Shown here piece after piece: positions 11,405 through 21,778 of a stretch of DNA of 64,000 nt. Source of the stretch: Toxorhynchites rutilus septentrionalis. Taxonomy: Eukaryota > Arthropoda > Insecta > Diptera > Culicidae. Position 1 is the stretch's first letter, and every line of letters starts with the position of its first letter. The DNA is taken from positions 228,359,882-228,423,881 of the forward strand of contig NC_073746.1 of assembly GCF_029784135.1 (NCBI RefSeq), in the 5' to 3' direction. The notes beneath the pieces were generated by a model. That model saw only the letters and a list, made by a program, of their open reading frames with translations. It had not been told where the DNA came from and did no database searches. The position numbers were made by a program, and so were the translations under genes.

Positions 11405-11674
11405 TGTTGGGAGGACATCCCACCAACCGTCAATTGGCGATACCAAATTTGCCAGCGGGGCTGTCCAGCTGACAGCCGTCAGCTTGACAGATGCTGCCGC
11501 GGCTCTCAGTTTACATTGTCGTCGACAACGACAGCCATCATTGGAACATAAGTTAAAATTTGCGATCAGCAGCTCGCGCACATTAGTTTTATTGTTCGTA
11601 GTTATCGACTAATAAATATATGTATTTTTACCACTAATCGCGAGTTGCTCATTCATAACCCACATATCACAACA
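11405..11674 (+). repeat. 3' LTR of gypsy-class retrotransposon
   Basis: A 270-bp repeat that begins TGTTGGGAGG and ends CACAACA, matching the 5' LTR. It is followed by the CTATA target duplication. About five isolated substitutions plus a small block near the start separate the two LTRs. Confidence 0.93.
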
Positions 11675-11679
11675 CTATA

Positions 11680-12798
11680 GAAAACTCAAATTGGATCGTT
11701 TTTGCAGTTGAGTTATTAACTAAAGAAAAAGTTGATGAAGAGAACTCGATCAAGTCACTTACATCCCTTTCCATCTGAGCCCCTCGCATGTTTTTAAATT
11801 CTGCCTTTTTAGGACGATTTTATTTGGAATTGCTCTGTGGTAGACGCAGAAGAAAAATACTCAGATTAGAATTTTCTCTCAACACAGCCTCTAAACAAGC
11901 AATAAGATAAAATAAGGCACAATTTCTATATATCACTGCGAATTAGTCGCACTCAAATGGTTTGCTCGAAATTGAAATGCAGCGCTTACCCTACGGACAC
12001 TATGGAAAATTGAAAGTGATAGTTCCAAATCAGTGTAAGTAAAAGAGAACAATTTACGTGGTAGCGGCAACAGATAATTAAGCTGATTAACTTTTGGATT
12101 CTGATGAATTTTGCGTTTAGAGAATTTGCTAAAAGCTCATCAGAACCGCGAAGTCGGCATTCATTAAAATCACTAGATGATGAACTTTTGTTTATCTTCC
12201 ACCAATATTTGCATTGACATTCTCCCACTGGGCTTCACGTGTTATCGTTTCTGTGCTATTTCATCGCACGGAAAGCTAGAGAACAGCGTAGGCTAAGCTT
12301 TTCCCGGGAATTTCATCGAGTAGAACTGTGTAAAATTTTTCTTCATCAAATGGATGGATGGATGGATGGGATGCAACAAGATAATGCTTGTAACTTTCGA
12401 TGAAGGTCTTGTCCCTTTATGGATTGGGTACTGACAAAACCCACTCAATCGTATGAATCATGAAGGAAGTACGGCGAAATTCTTTCAATCCCGATTAACA
12501 GCGACAGTTTCCCACATAATGATTGCTTTGGAATTTCATCATTACAATTTTTCATCTTACTTCGCATGTTTTGTTGAATTTATTTAATTCATTGTCTGGT
12601 GATTCGGCTAAAAATCCTAATCTGATTTTCTGGATTCCTATCCTTTTTACGTTCGGGTGAATGGCATTTAGGTATTTGTTATGCGCTGGTATTTTGGGTG
12701 AATTGTGTTCGGGTTAACGTTAAATAACCCAATGGTTACAAACGAAAAAAATTGTACTTTATCACTGTTTACCGGATCAAATGAAATACGATAATATG
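11680..12798. other. Intergenic, no gene seen
   Basis: No supported coding region. It contains an (ATGG)n microsatellite at about 12350-12368. The minus-strand frame at 11986-12228 has no recognisable features. Confidence 0.5.
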
Positions 12799-12799
12799 T

Positions 12800-12905
12800 G
12801 CTCCCATACCCGAGTGATAAGTGTCTCCACTATCATGCCGGGGGATCCGGTTCGATTCCCGTTCTCGCCTGGGGATATTTCTACAAAAAAATGTTTTTCG
12901 ACTAA
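12800..12905 (+). mobile_element. tRNA-like SINE head or pseudo-tRNA
   Basis: Contains cccgagtgataag, resembling a box A, and GGTTCGATTCCC, a near-perfect box B, about 45 bp apart. The acceptor stem does not close and no anticodon arm can be drawn with confidence, so this is more likely a tRNA-derived SINE head than a tRNA gene. The body ends in an A-run (tacaaaaaaatg). Confidence 0.45.
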
Positions 12906-12968
12906 CACTGTGGTCACGCGCAGCCAACTGTAATTTTTTAAAATCAGGATGAATCAGGATAGCTCATA

Positions 12969-13152
12969 ATGGGTTGTCCGAAAAGTTAATGTCGATTTTT
13001 GGGAAAACACAAACATAATTTTCAATCAAAGCATTATAATTTATTTTATACCCATAGTTCTGTTTCACAATCTTTCGCCATCTTTCACGCAGCTCAAATA
13101 TTCTATCCTCCCAGAACATGTTTGCTTCCTCGACGGAAACTGCTGCGAGCCA
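12969..13152 (-). pseudogene. Mariner transposase C-terminal relic
   Basis: The right-hand sequence ggttgtccgaaaagttaatg resembles a mariner terminal inverted repeat. The minus-strand frame reads WEDRIFELRERWRKIVKQN, the ending typical of mariner transposases (…ERW…QNG…). The frame is cut by the left end of the pogo-like element at 13155, which appears to have inserted here. No catalytic residues remain. Confidence 0.6.
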
Positions 13153-13154
13153 TA

Positions 13155-14427
13155 GAGTAGTGCGTGACAAAGGTGCGCATTGGCCTTTCTGAAGAAAACG
13201 AGCATAAAAATTCGACAACAGTGCATTTGTTTGATACATTATTACACCTGCAGCTCACACATATAAACATAATACATTTCATGTAAGTGGCAAAAAGTTA
13301 TGGGGTAAAAAGAGTTTTGCGATGTTTTGATCTACTTTTTTCAATTTTGGGGATGACGATTTACTTACCTTAAATAACTGGAAAGTTATAAACTATACCG
13401 TCAAGGAAACCTTCATTCTATAGTAAATGATAGTGCGTATTCGTTTTTGTGAAAAAGTTCAAGAGCTTTTTTAAAAAATTCGATTAGTTCAAAAATTGCT
13501 TGTGGGGCAAAGTTGCGCAGTGGCTGGGGGGGGGGGGGGTAAATGTACGCACTAGCGTTTTGTTCTGAAAAAAAAAACATCATAAAATGTTTTCAACAAA
13601 ATTTTTAACGGGACCCATGAGAAGAAAACTGATTTGAAGAAATGCACTCCAGAAATGCTCAAATGGCCCGAGAGAAGCTTCGGGAGGGAGTCTCGAAGCG
13701 TCGGATTGCGGCAGACCTCGGTATTTCAGAATCAGCTCTGAGGAAGAGGCTCATGTCAGAAAGTGATTTATGATTTGAATCTTCTTTTATCGACATTTCT
13801 ACTTCTGCTGGGATGTGTCATCGAGCACCTAGGGCGGTTCAGATAGGTATTTACGAGTGGGCAGTCTGAGGATCTGGCGGACCACTGCAGGGCACTGGAC
13901 AAAGCTCTCTATGGTATGACTCTCAAAGATTTACGGCGTCTGGCGTTTGATTTTGCGGAAGCCAACAACCTCCAGCACAAATTCAACCAAGTTGCAAAAT
14001 TGACAGGAAGAAATTGGGATTCTAGCTTCATGAGGAACCATTATCTGTCTCTTCGAACCCCACAACAGCACAACGAAGCAACAGCGCTCCAAGGCAAAGC
14101 GTCAGAATCCTCAGAAACGAAATCCAAGATGAGGAATAAAAATAAACAATTGCTTAAAAATAATTCAAAATGAATTTCAAATGAAAACTGTTTTTATTTT
14201 CACCATGCATTCAATTCAATAACGGTTATGTTTCGTACGCATTTGTTTTTTTTGTATTGAAATAGGTATTTGTCCAATTACAAACACAACTCGAAAAATG
14301 CTTCTACTACGTTTCGAAGGTAATATATATAGTTGCAATTAGGTAAGCAAACGCAATTTTATTTGCTTTAATCTCAAGAGTTATTGGACGACAACAGTTA
14401 GGTGCGCACCTTTGTCCCGCATTACTC
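13155..14427 (+). mobile_element. Pogo-like DNA transposon, degenerate
   Basis: The ends form an inverted repeat of about 24 bp. The left reads GAGTAGTGCGTGACAAAGG and the right, reverse-complemented, GAGTAATGCGGGACAAAGG, each flanked by TA as expected for a pogo/mariner duplication. The interior holds a broken pogo-type transposase. A 13-base G run at about 13527 and long non-coding parts show decay. It lies next to a mariner relic, whose frame runs into its left end. Confidence 0.7.
13640..14173 (+). pseudogene. Pogo/Tigger/jerky-type transposase relic
   Basis: The frame near 13643 gives a pipsqueak-type helix-turn-helix with REKLREGVSKRRIAADLGIS. The frame at 13916-14173 gives LDKALYGMTLKDLRRLAFDF and a following KLTGRNWDSSFMRNHYLSLR, matching the CENP-B-type HTH region of pogo-family proteins. 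The two parts lie in different frames with stops between them, and the DDE domain is missing. Only the DNA-binding half remains, and it is not functional. Confidence 0.7.
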
Positions 14428-15164
14428 TACATGTGAGAAACAGGAAGCTCATAATACAGAATCCATTCCAAATCCCACCAGAAACAGAGTATATCTTTCA
14501 TCGGGCTTTCACCGGATATGTGAAAGAATTAACAAGCATGGTATAAAGCCTCGCATAAGCGGAAATACTAGTGTTTCACCTAACCTTTTGATCGTTTATA
14601 TTTTTTCCGAAAAACCTACAGGATCACTACTGTCAATTGCAGAGAAATCAATATTCAAATTTTTACTGAATTCATCGTCCATGCTTTGGAATAAATCTTT
14701 ACTCAACAAATGAGGAAAGCATATCAGCAGTGGAAGATTTGTTGAATTTTTTATGATATTAGGTACGGTTATAGATATAAATATTTACCATCATTAATGT
14801 TGATTCTACTTTGGATCAGATTACATATAACCTCTTCTTATATTGACTATGGATATAAAATTTTTCCCTTGAGTAATTTTACACTCCGAAACGTATTCCT
14901 ACATTATTAACTCTGGGAATACATCTACATACACATTATCCTCAATAAGGCAATGTTGTTCTTCAAACTTAATCTCGTTGTAATTTCATAAATTCGTCAG
15001 ACAATCTGGCTTCATGAAATTTTCTAGCACTGTTTTGAAAAGCCACGAAACAATTGAGGGTGGAGATAAAAAAAAATAAATACATCTTTGCGTCTAGAGA
15101 ATTTAACTTAATGTTAGATATATACAAGTGTGAACCGGAGAACTATCATGACAGAAAACTTTGA
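14428..15164. other. Intergenic, no gene seen
   Basis: AT-rich. The open frame at 14402-14713 begins inside the pogo-like terminal repeat and has no recognisable domain, so it is not called. Confidence 0.45.
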
Positions 15165-15340
15165 CATGGAAACCAGTATATTTATTACGAATAATGTAAA
15201 GAGTACAAAAAATCAGGGAAAATCAGGATCATTTCAGAAAAATCAGGATAAATTGAGTGTTCGTCAGGATATCAGGGAACGCGCTAAAAAGTCTGGGAAA
15301 TCTTGAAAAATCAGGAATGTTGACATCTCTGGTCACGCGT
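15165..15340 (+). repeat. Direct repeat rich in atcagggaaaatcagga, copy 1
   Basis: This about 175-bp segment, with the order aaaatcaggatcatttcag, attgagtgttcgtcaggata, aaaagtctgggaaat and gacatctctgg, recurs at 16870-17045 in the same orientation. A piece also occurs near 12940. The copies flank the IS630-like relic. They may be a dispersed repeat family or an old target-flanking duplication. Confidence 0.7.
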
Positions 15341-15494
15341 GTTCTGGAGCTTGCCACTCAGATTACATTTTAACCCTCTAACGGGCCGTTAGAACTAGGT
15401 ATGTAATCAAGGCAAACTAACGAGTATTTCAATAGGGACGCTACAAAAGTTTTAAAATAAAATAAGTTTTAAGAATAAAACAAAAACGGTTTTG

Positions 15495-16250
15495 TATATC
15501 AATGAAATTATTTATTCGTGTGAAAGTACATTTGATGCCATTATGTGTGGAACTCGATTTTTTTGGCATGGCCACCACGGGCACGCTTGCAGAAGTCCAG
15601 ACGCTGAACCCAATTTTCGACGATTTTCAAGCATAAATCGGACGATACTGCTGAAATTTCACGTTCGATATTCGTACGAAGCTCATCAATCGTCGCTGGC
15701 TTGTTGGCATAGACCATAGACTTGACATAACCCCACAGGAAATAGTTTAACGGCGTCAAAACGCACGACCGAGGCGGCAAATTGACTGGGCCATTTTGTG
15801 AGATAACACGCTCACCAAACGTGGTTTTCAATAAATCGATTGTTAAATTCGCTGTGTGGCTTGTGGCGTCGTCCTGTTGAAACTACATATTGTCCAAGTC
15901 CATATCATCCGATTCGGGCTAAGAATATTTGGTTATCTTGATCATCATGAACCGCACCAAACCGTATTTTTTTCGGGAAGCAACGTTGACTCATGGAGTA
16001 CGTGTGGATTGCTGCCTGACCAATAACGCATGTATTGCTAATTGACGAAGCCATTCAGCCAGCAAAAAGCCTCATCGCTGAATATGATTTTTCTATGGAA
16101 ATCCGGATCGTTTTCAAGTTGTTGCTCAGCCTAATTCACGAACATACGACGCTTCTGGTGGTCAAGCGGCTTCAGTTCTTGCGTCAATTTGTACTGTTAT
16201 TACTTTGTTTTATACTTAAGCAAACTTCCGCTTGCAACTGGTACTTGCCC
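15495..16250 (-). pseudogene. IS630-Tc1-like transposase relic (C-terminal half)
   Basis: The minus-strand frame 15541-15831 reads INLPPRSC-like VNLPPRSCVLTPLNYFLWGY and then KPATIDELRTNIEREI, the C-terminal catalytic region of an IS630-Tc1-mariner transposase family widespread in insects. The final acidic residue is Asn in TPLN where the related copy at 31.6 kb has Asp. Upstream coding (to about 16250) continues only with frameshifts and stops. The N-terminal DNA-binding part is absent, so it is dead. Confidence 0.72.
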
Positions 16251-16869
16251 TTTTTTACAGCTATACGCTATTAGTATTGTGATTTGTGATATTATAACTA
16301 CAAAAATAAATATCACTGCGGTGGCGATTATATCCTAATTATTGAAATTTAAACGCAACGTTGAAGCAACGATGAAGATTCGATACTAATGAATGAATTC
16401 AACTACGGGATCAATTGCGAACAATTATGGAGGAATACCAGGGATGTTCTACAAATGCTTGCAATTGAAAATTCATAATCTGTCAGATATCTGAAAATCT
16501 GTCGTCCGTGAAGCAAGATTTTGAAGTGAGAGTAGAAGATTTCGCAACATTACCCTCAATGTTTATTCATTTAATTTGCATTGACGGCATCGAGCTTCAT
16601 GTTCTGTCCATGTGAAGCGAAAATCATAATGGATTATCATCTAAAATCGTGATTGAAATTTTTTTCCGTATCGAATATGTATCACACGTAACACGTTTTT
16701 TGGAAATTTGGGAAATAATACAGAACCTGTAAAAATGACTGCCATCGAGCGTATTAATCTTTCTTTCACGCCAACTTAAAGCTTCAATAAATGTCGATAC
16801 TGTGAATTCGATTATAAACAAATGAAAAAGTAAGTATTCTACAAGTGTAGATCGAATAGCTTTGACAGG

Positions 16870-17045
16870 GATTCCAGTATATTTTTAAGTTGATTTTTAT
16901 TCCGATAATGTAGAAAGTACAAAAATCAGGAAAAATCTGGATCATTTCAGAAAAAATCAGGGAAAATTGAGTGTTGTCAGGATATCAAGAAACGTACCAA
17001 AAAGTCTGGGAAATTCTGAAAATCAGGAAGGTTGGCATCTCTGAC
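16870..17045 (+). repeat. Direct repeat rich in atcagg words, copy 2
   Basis: Matches the segment at 15165-15340 over most of its length, with substitutions and small gaps. It lies about 1.7 kb downstream of the first copy. Confidence 0.7.
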
Positions 17046-18939
17046 CACAAGTAATACTTACGTTTGAACGGCGAAAATTCTACTGGGAACGTTTGTGCCA
17101 TTCAAGAAGACAAACGATAACAAATTTTACAAACTTATAAAGTACAGTTTTCAAAATAGAACGCTTGAACACATTCAACGTTTTTTACCAATTGGCTGGA
17201 ACACTTTTTTTGTGGGGTACTTCATGCGTGGATATCGCTTGGCCTTATTGAAACCCGTGTGGCAGTTTTTGAGCATAAACGTTTTAAAATATGAATATTA
17301 ATTTTGTCTATAGTTGATTAAATTTTGAGGCCATTTTTTATTATTTTTTTTTAACAATGCACGGCAATTTTAGGATAAGATTGATGCGCGCGATGTTCGG
17401 TTTTAACGGTATTGAACCCCCTTCAAGCTGATCATCTCGCGTTGTTATCCTGCATCGGCCCAAGAAGCACGAGCGGCTGTATCACATTACAATTATGAAT
17501 TATTACCTATCGGACAAATCGTTCTGCTTTAATTTAATGACAATGTCTCCTATTATACAGCGATTCGTATGATAATGCGTTTTTAAATACTTGCTTGCCA
17601 AGCTTGTCGTACTACCGATGTGTCTCTAGCATTCTGCCAGCTTCTCCTACCTTACCGATATCACGTCGCGATCGATTCAGGTGCAGTCTCTGCGGACGCC
17701 GGATTCCGCCATCAATCGAAAATTTATATATTTTCACCATTCCTAATTGCATGGAAATGATAATCATTTACAATTAGCACGCGTCTCCCATCGCAGATGA
17801 ATGATACATCGCATTTGTTCGGATGCTGAGGAAGGCGCACCGCATAACAAGAAAGTGGACATTGGCCGTTGGTCGTTGTGTGGTATCTCAAGACTGGCTC
17901 TGGTGGCATGCGTCGATCTGTGGGTGATAATTCTCTTCGTATCTTAATGACTGATAGTATCGGACGTGTTCGACTCGATATTTAAACAATGACTTCGCGG
18001 ATTGGAGGAGGGTGCGTAGGTGTTAACTTCCGATATTCGAAACCTACCCGCTCAATTTGCTTTAGTGGGTTTCTACGTGTTGTTGTTTTTACTTGAGATA
18101 TTGTCTTTATTATTTTGGTTTAGCTTCGTTGCAACACTCGATACACAAGGTGTGTTTCAAAGTGAGCAGCTGTTGAAAGTTGGCTGTGTTGGGAAAATTA
18201 CTTAATAATACTTATGTTATGTGAAAATTTTACGACTAACAAATGATTAGAGATACCCTTTTGGTTTGTAAGTGACAATGTATTTGTTGCATGGATGAAA
18301 AAAAGAATATCGAATATGTAACCAAAATAATGTTTTGTTACACACTTGGAAAAGCTTCAATTAAGTAGCAGCAACGAATGATATATAAACTTACCAGCTG
18401 ACTCGGCAAACGTTGTTCTGCCATATATACTATAAATAAAGTGAACATTTAGGATATTAAACAAAACATAACTATTGTATTGTAAGCGTGTTTGAAGGTT
18501 TTGACGATCTATAAAATTAACCGAATGTGATCGATAAAATAGAACGATTGAAACGATTTGTATGTGTTCTTAATTGTATTTCATTAACGTAACTCACTTG
18601 CAAGGTGTTAAAAATTTCAGATAACTGGATGGGCCATGAACCATGCTTGCCAAGAACCATACAGTTTCGAACAGTCACTTATACTCCGATTGGTTTGAAA
18701 CTCGATCGAATTTCAAGACTCGATTGGAATAGACTTTTGGGTTCTTAAATCCGTCCGACTTAAATTTAATCGTTATATGCAAATGGTGAAACCTTGTCTA
18801 GTCGCAAAACAAACTTCAAAATAATTCATCCGTATTCGTGAAGCAATGTACTCTCTATCTGTTTGGCTGACCCGAAAGCTGTTTTGAATTGTTAAAATTC
18901 AAATGAAAAATATTACTCGATGCCGTTTAAATACAGTAG
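17046..18939. other. Intergenic, no gene seen
   Basis: About 1.9 kb with no supported coding region. The part from 17380 to 17960 has a more even base composition and several CG-containing words than its surroundings, but no frame gives a recognisable protein. Confidence 0.45.
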
Positions 18940-18941
18940 AA

Positions 18942-19233
18942 CCTCGATTATCCGCGAGAGCGAGTTCTCTAGTAATTCAATGGACCTTCCCAAAATTTGT
19001 CAGTGAGTGGTAGGGTCTTGCTCTTTTGTTTTGGGCATGGCTTTTACATTACACAACCTTAAAGCTGGATTGTTAAATAATTTCTGTATTGATGAAACAT
19101 AGTTTTCATGATAAAATATCTTCTTTCCGTGTTTGCACTTCATTTTTAGCCCTTTATTGCGTTACCCGCGATTTTCGTTATGTGCGGTGACCTTGCCCAA
19201 CTATTCCGCCGACGTTGTCGGAGTTCTACCATA
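18942..19233. mobile_element. Probable pogo/Tigger-type MITE
   Basis: The left end CAGTAGAACCTCGATTATCC is the classic Tigger/pogo-type terminus. The right end, reverse-complemented, is ATGGTAGAACTCCGACAACG, a weaker match. The interior contains further gttacccgcg and ccgcgagagcg words and no coding frame. Boundaries are approximate because the right end is degraded. Confidence 0.5.
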
Positions 19234-20244
19234 CTTAGAAGACAAAGTCCTGACCCTAACTTAACATTTACTATAAATTTTCTCGCATTTCCACCAGAAC
19301 TTTATCCATAATATGATCATTAGACACAATTTTCGTTCAACATTTTTCTCCACAGATAGTGTGTTATCTATTTACATAGAGCATATATTTGATAAAGTAG
19401 AGATTATTTTCATTTATAATTTTGTTTTAAATGCGTGTTTATTGCACTCGAGAATCCAGTAGCATTTTTGCTTCACAGAAATAAAGCACGTAGCTCAATG
19501 TAATCCTCACTTTTACCATTCATCCGAATACATCCAGAAAAGTGGGGACTGAATAAGTGTAATGTTGTATTGAAGCTTATTAAAGACTTTATTTTTTGTT
19601 TGAACATTTTGAACGTTTAGTTCATGCTGCAATGTTATGACAATGCATTGTCTTTTGACATGACAATACCACATCATTACTCTGTGTCGGCGTTGCTCAT
19701 GACAGCGTCTCGCAAGTGAATGTATTATTCCTTACACCGCTTTTTCGCCGGCGATGTGCCTGGCGAGTTAAGTTAAGTTAAGGTGTCTTGCGCATGTGTG
19801 AATGAAGGTTCGATGAAGCGGATGTAGCACTATCATCTAATAAAGTAAATAAATTCATTCGAACAACGAACAACGGCTAAATTATTTCAATATTTTCTGT
19901 CCAAAAATACTAAAATCGCAATGAAAAATAGTGGATGGGAGTTAAAATTTGTAGTTATACGTATTGTTTGAAGGCAAGTTTGAGAGAAAAAAAAATAACA
20001 TAAATGTACATGAAACACCATTTTCATGTATAAACCCACCCCCCTGGTAGATTTTTCGATTTTCAAAAAAACTCTAGCTTTGACTGAGTTTATTTCATAT
20101 ATTTCGGTTTGTGAGTGTTTTACACCACTCACAAACCGAAATATAATCATCAGCGAGTTGAATTTCGAAATTAAACCGCTAAACCAGTGTGATGAAATAA
20201 ACTATATTTTGGAAAAGACATAACATTTTTAGGAAATCTATATA
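19234..20244. other. Intergenic, contains a perfect 20-bp hairpin
   Basis: No gene is visible. The notable item is an inverted repeat at 20098-20117 and 20126-20145 (see findings). Short minus-strand frames here lack domains. Confidence 0.45.
20098..20145. repeat. Perfect 20-bp stem, 8-nt loop hairpin
   Basis: The left arm TATATTTCGGTTTGTGAGTG at 20098-20117 pairs without mismatch with CACTCACAAACCGAAATATA at 20126-20145 across the loop ttttacac. The stem is not part of any element defined here. Confidence 0.85.
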
Positions 20245-21777
20245 TCTATATATATAAAAATAGATTTCTGTCTGTCTGTCTGATTCTACTGAACTCGGAT
20301 ACTACTGAACCAATCGACATGAAAATTGGTATGTAGGGGTTTTTGGGGTCAGGGAAGGTTCTTATGATAGTTCGAGACCCCTCCCTCCTCTCTGCCACAA
20401 ATTTCTACATTACTCGAGAATTAAGGAGGTATTCTAGTGTAGAGACACGAATTTCGGACGTTTTTTCGAGCTCCGTAAAAATAAAACAAAGAATATTTTT
20501 ACTATCCATTATATCATTATTTGTTCATCTATCTTTTAACAATAAAACGAAAACTGAACGCAGGAAAAATATTCATAACTAGAATAGTTAAGAGCTGATG
20601 AAATGAGAGGGTTCAAAAAAAAGTTGTACCATGGCGTACACGATTCCAGACCTTCTGGTTATCTGAAACAAAAAAATCGAACATGTTCTGAATCAGTAAA
20701 GATGCCGCTATTGCATGAACCTTAGACAAGTCGAAAATATCTTTTTTGACTAAATGGCGGCCATTTGAAAAACAAAATGCGGTTCAAAACGTTTTTTCTT
20801 ACGTTTTCCGATTTTTTTAAAATAGTAAAATTCAAAAAATATCATGTTTTAGAGGTTCATGCGATAGAGAGGTGCCTGCATGTATCCATTCGACAGGAAT
20901 CGGTTCAGTAGAACTTGAGATATCGTGTACGCCAGTTTGAAAAAAAAACTAGTTTCGAGAAAACCGCGTTTGAAGTTCATTGTTATGACCGTACCAGGTT
21001 ATATATCACATAACTAAAATGGCTCTAACTCAGTAAATAATAGGATTTTCGATAAGTCCTTTTCAGGGTATCTTCTTGAATGCCTGAACTACAGAAGTAT
21101 GAAGGAATTTTTTTTTGATTTTCTTCAAATTTCTAGACTAGAATACTCCCTTAATCAAACAAATGAAACGAAATTTGGCATGTGGAGGTTTTAGGGTGCA
21201 ATAAATGTTTTTACGGTGGTTGGACACTCCACCCACTCTCTCTAAGGGGAGCTGCCATACAAATGAAAGACAAATTTCTGCATAACTCGAAAACTAATTA
21301 AGCAAATGGAGCCAAATTTGACATGCGAATGTATCAAAAATTTATTCCATGTAACGGAGAAACATGTTATTTGAAAGTGGATGAAACATCTTGTACGAGA
21401 ATTGTGTCTGAAAATAATCTGATATTATACACCCATACCTCGCTATACGACCGCTCTTTATACGGCTTTTCGTTGAATAAGCTTGGAACCGATCCGATAG
21501 AGTTTGTATGAATTTGTATTGGAATAATTGATTCGTTATACGGCTTTTTTTAGCGGCCCAGGAACGTATCTAGGCCGTAAAGCGAGGTATGGGTGTAATG
21601 TCGAGTTTTGGTAGAAGTACTGAATTTTAAAGGAAAAAATAATTTTAAAGGGTAGATTAAAAGATCAATCAATGAACAGTTCTGCGATTGGACCCATGAA
21701 CGTGCGCTTAGTAAGAAAACGTGGATGTGATAACGAAAAATAATATTGGGCGGGACGAAGTTTGCCGGGCCAGCTAG
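20245..21777 (+). mobile_element. Non-autonomous Helitron, copy 1
   Basis: It begins TCTATATATATAAAAATAG after an A and ends GGGCCAGCTAG before a T, matching the Helitron rule of 5'-TC, CTAG-3' and insertion between A and T. The interior has repeated blocks such as acaaatttctgcataactcg and ggttttagggtgcaataaat, found again at 32.8-33.4 kb and, inverted, at 63.1-64.0 kb. No Rep/helicase gene is present. A MITE is inserted at 21430-21595. Family assignment rests on the ends and the shared block structure. Confidence 0.7.
21430..21595. mobile_element. 166-bp TA-flanked MITE inside the Helitron
   Basis: The inverted ends are CACCCATACCTCGCTATACG and, from the other side, CACCCATACCTCGCTTTACG. 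TA flanks both sides. The Helitron copies at 33395 and 63295 have an uninterrupted site (gatattataatg), so both the element limits and the TA duplication are confirmed within this window. A mariner/pogo-class origin is likely. Confidence 0.88.
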
Positions 21778-21778
21778 T

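Noticed and set aside
12800..12905. Possible functional tRNA gene
   Set aside because: Box A and box B are visible, but the acceptor stem does not pair and no anticodon loop can be drawn. A SINE head fits better.
13501..13520. Left end of the pogo-like element at ggggcaaagttgcgc
   Set aside because: The outer inverted repeat at 13155 and 14427 matches better and has TA on both sides; the inner match is probably a subterminal repeat.
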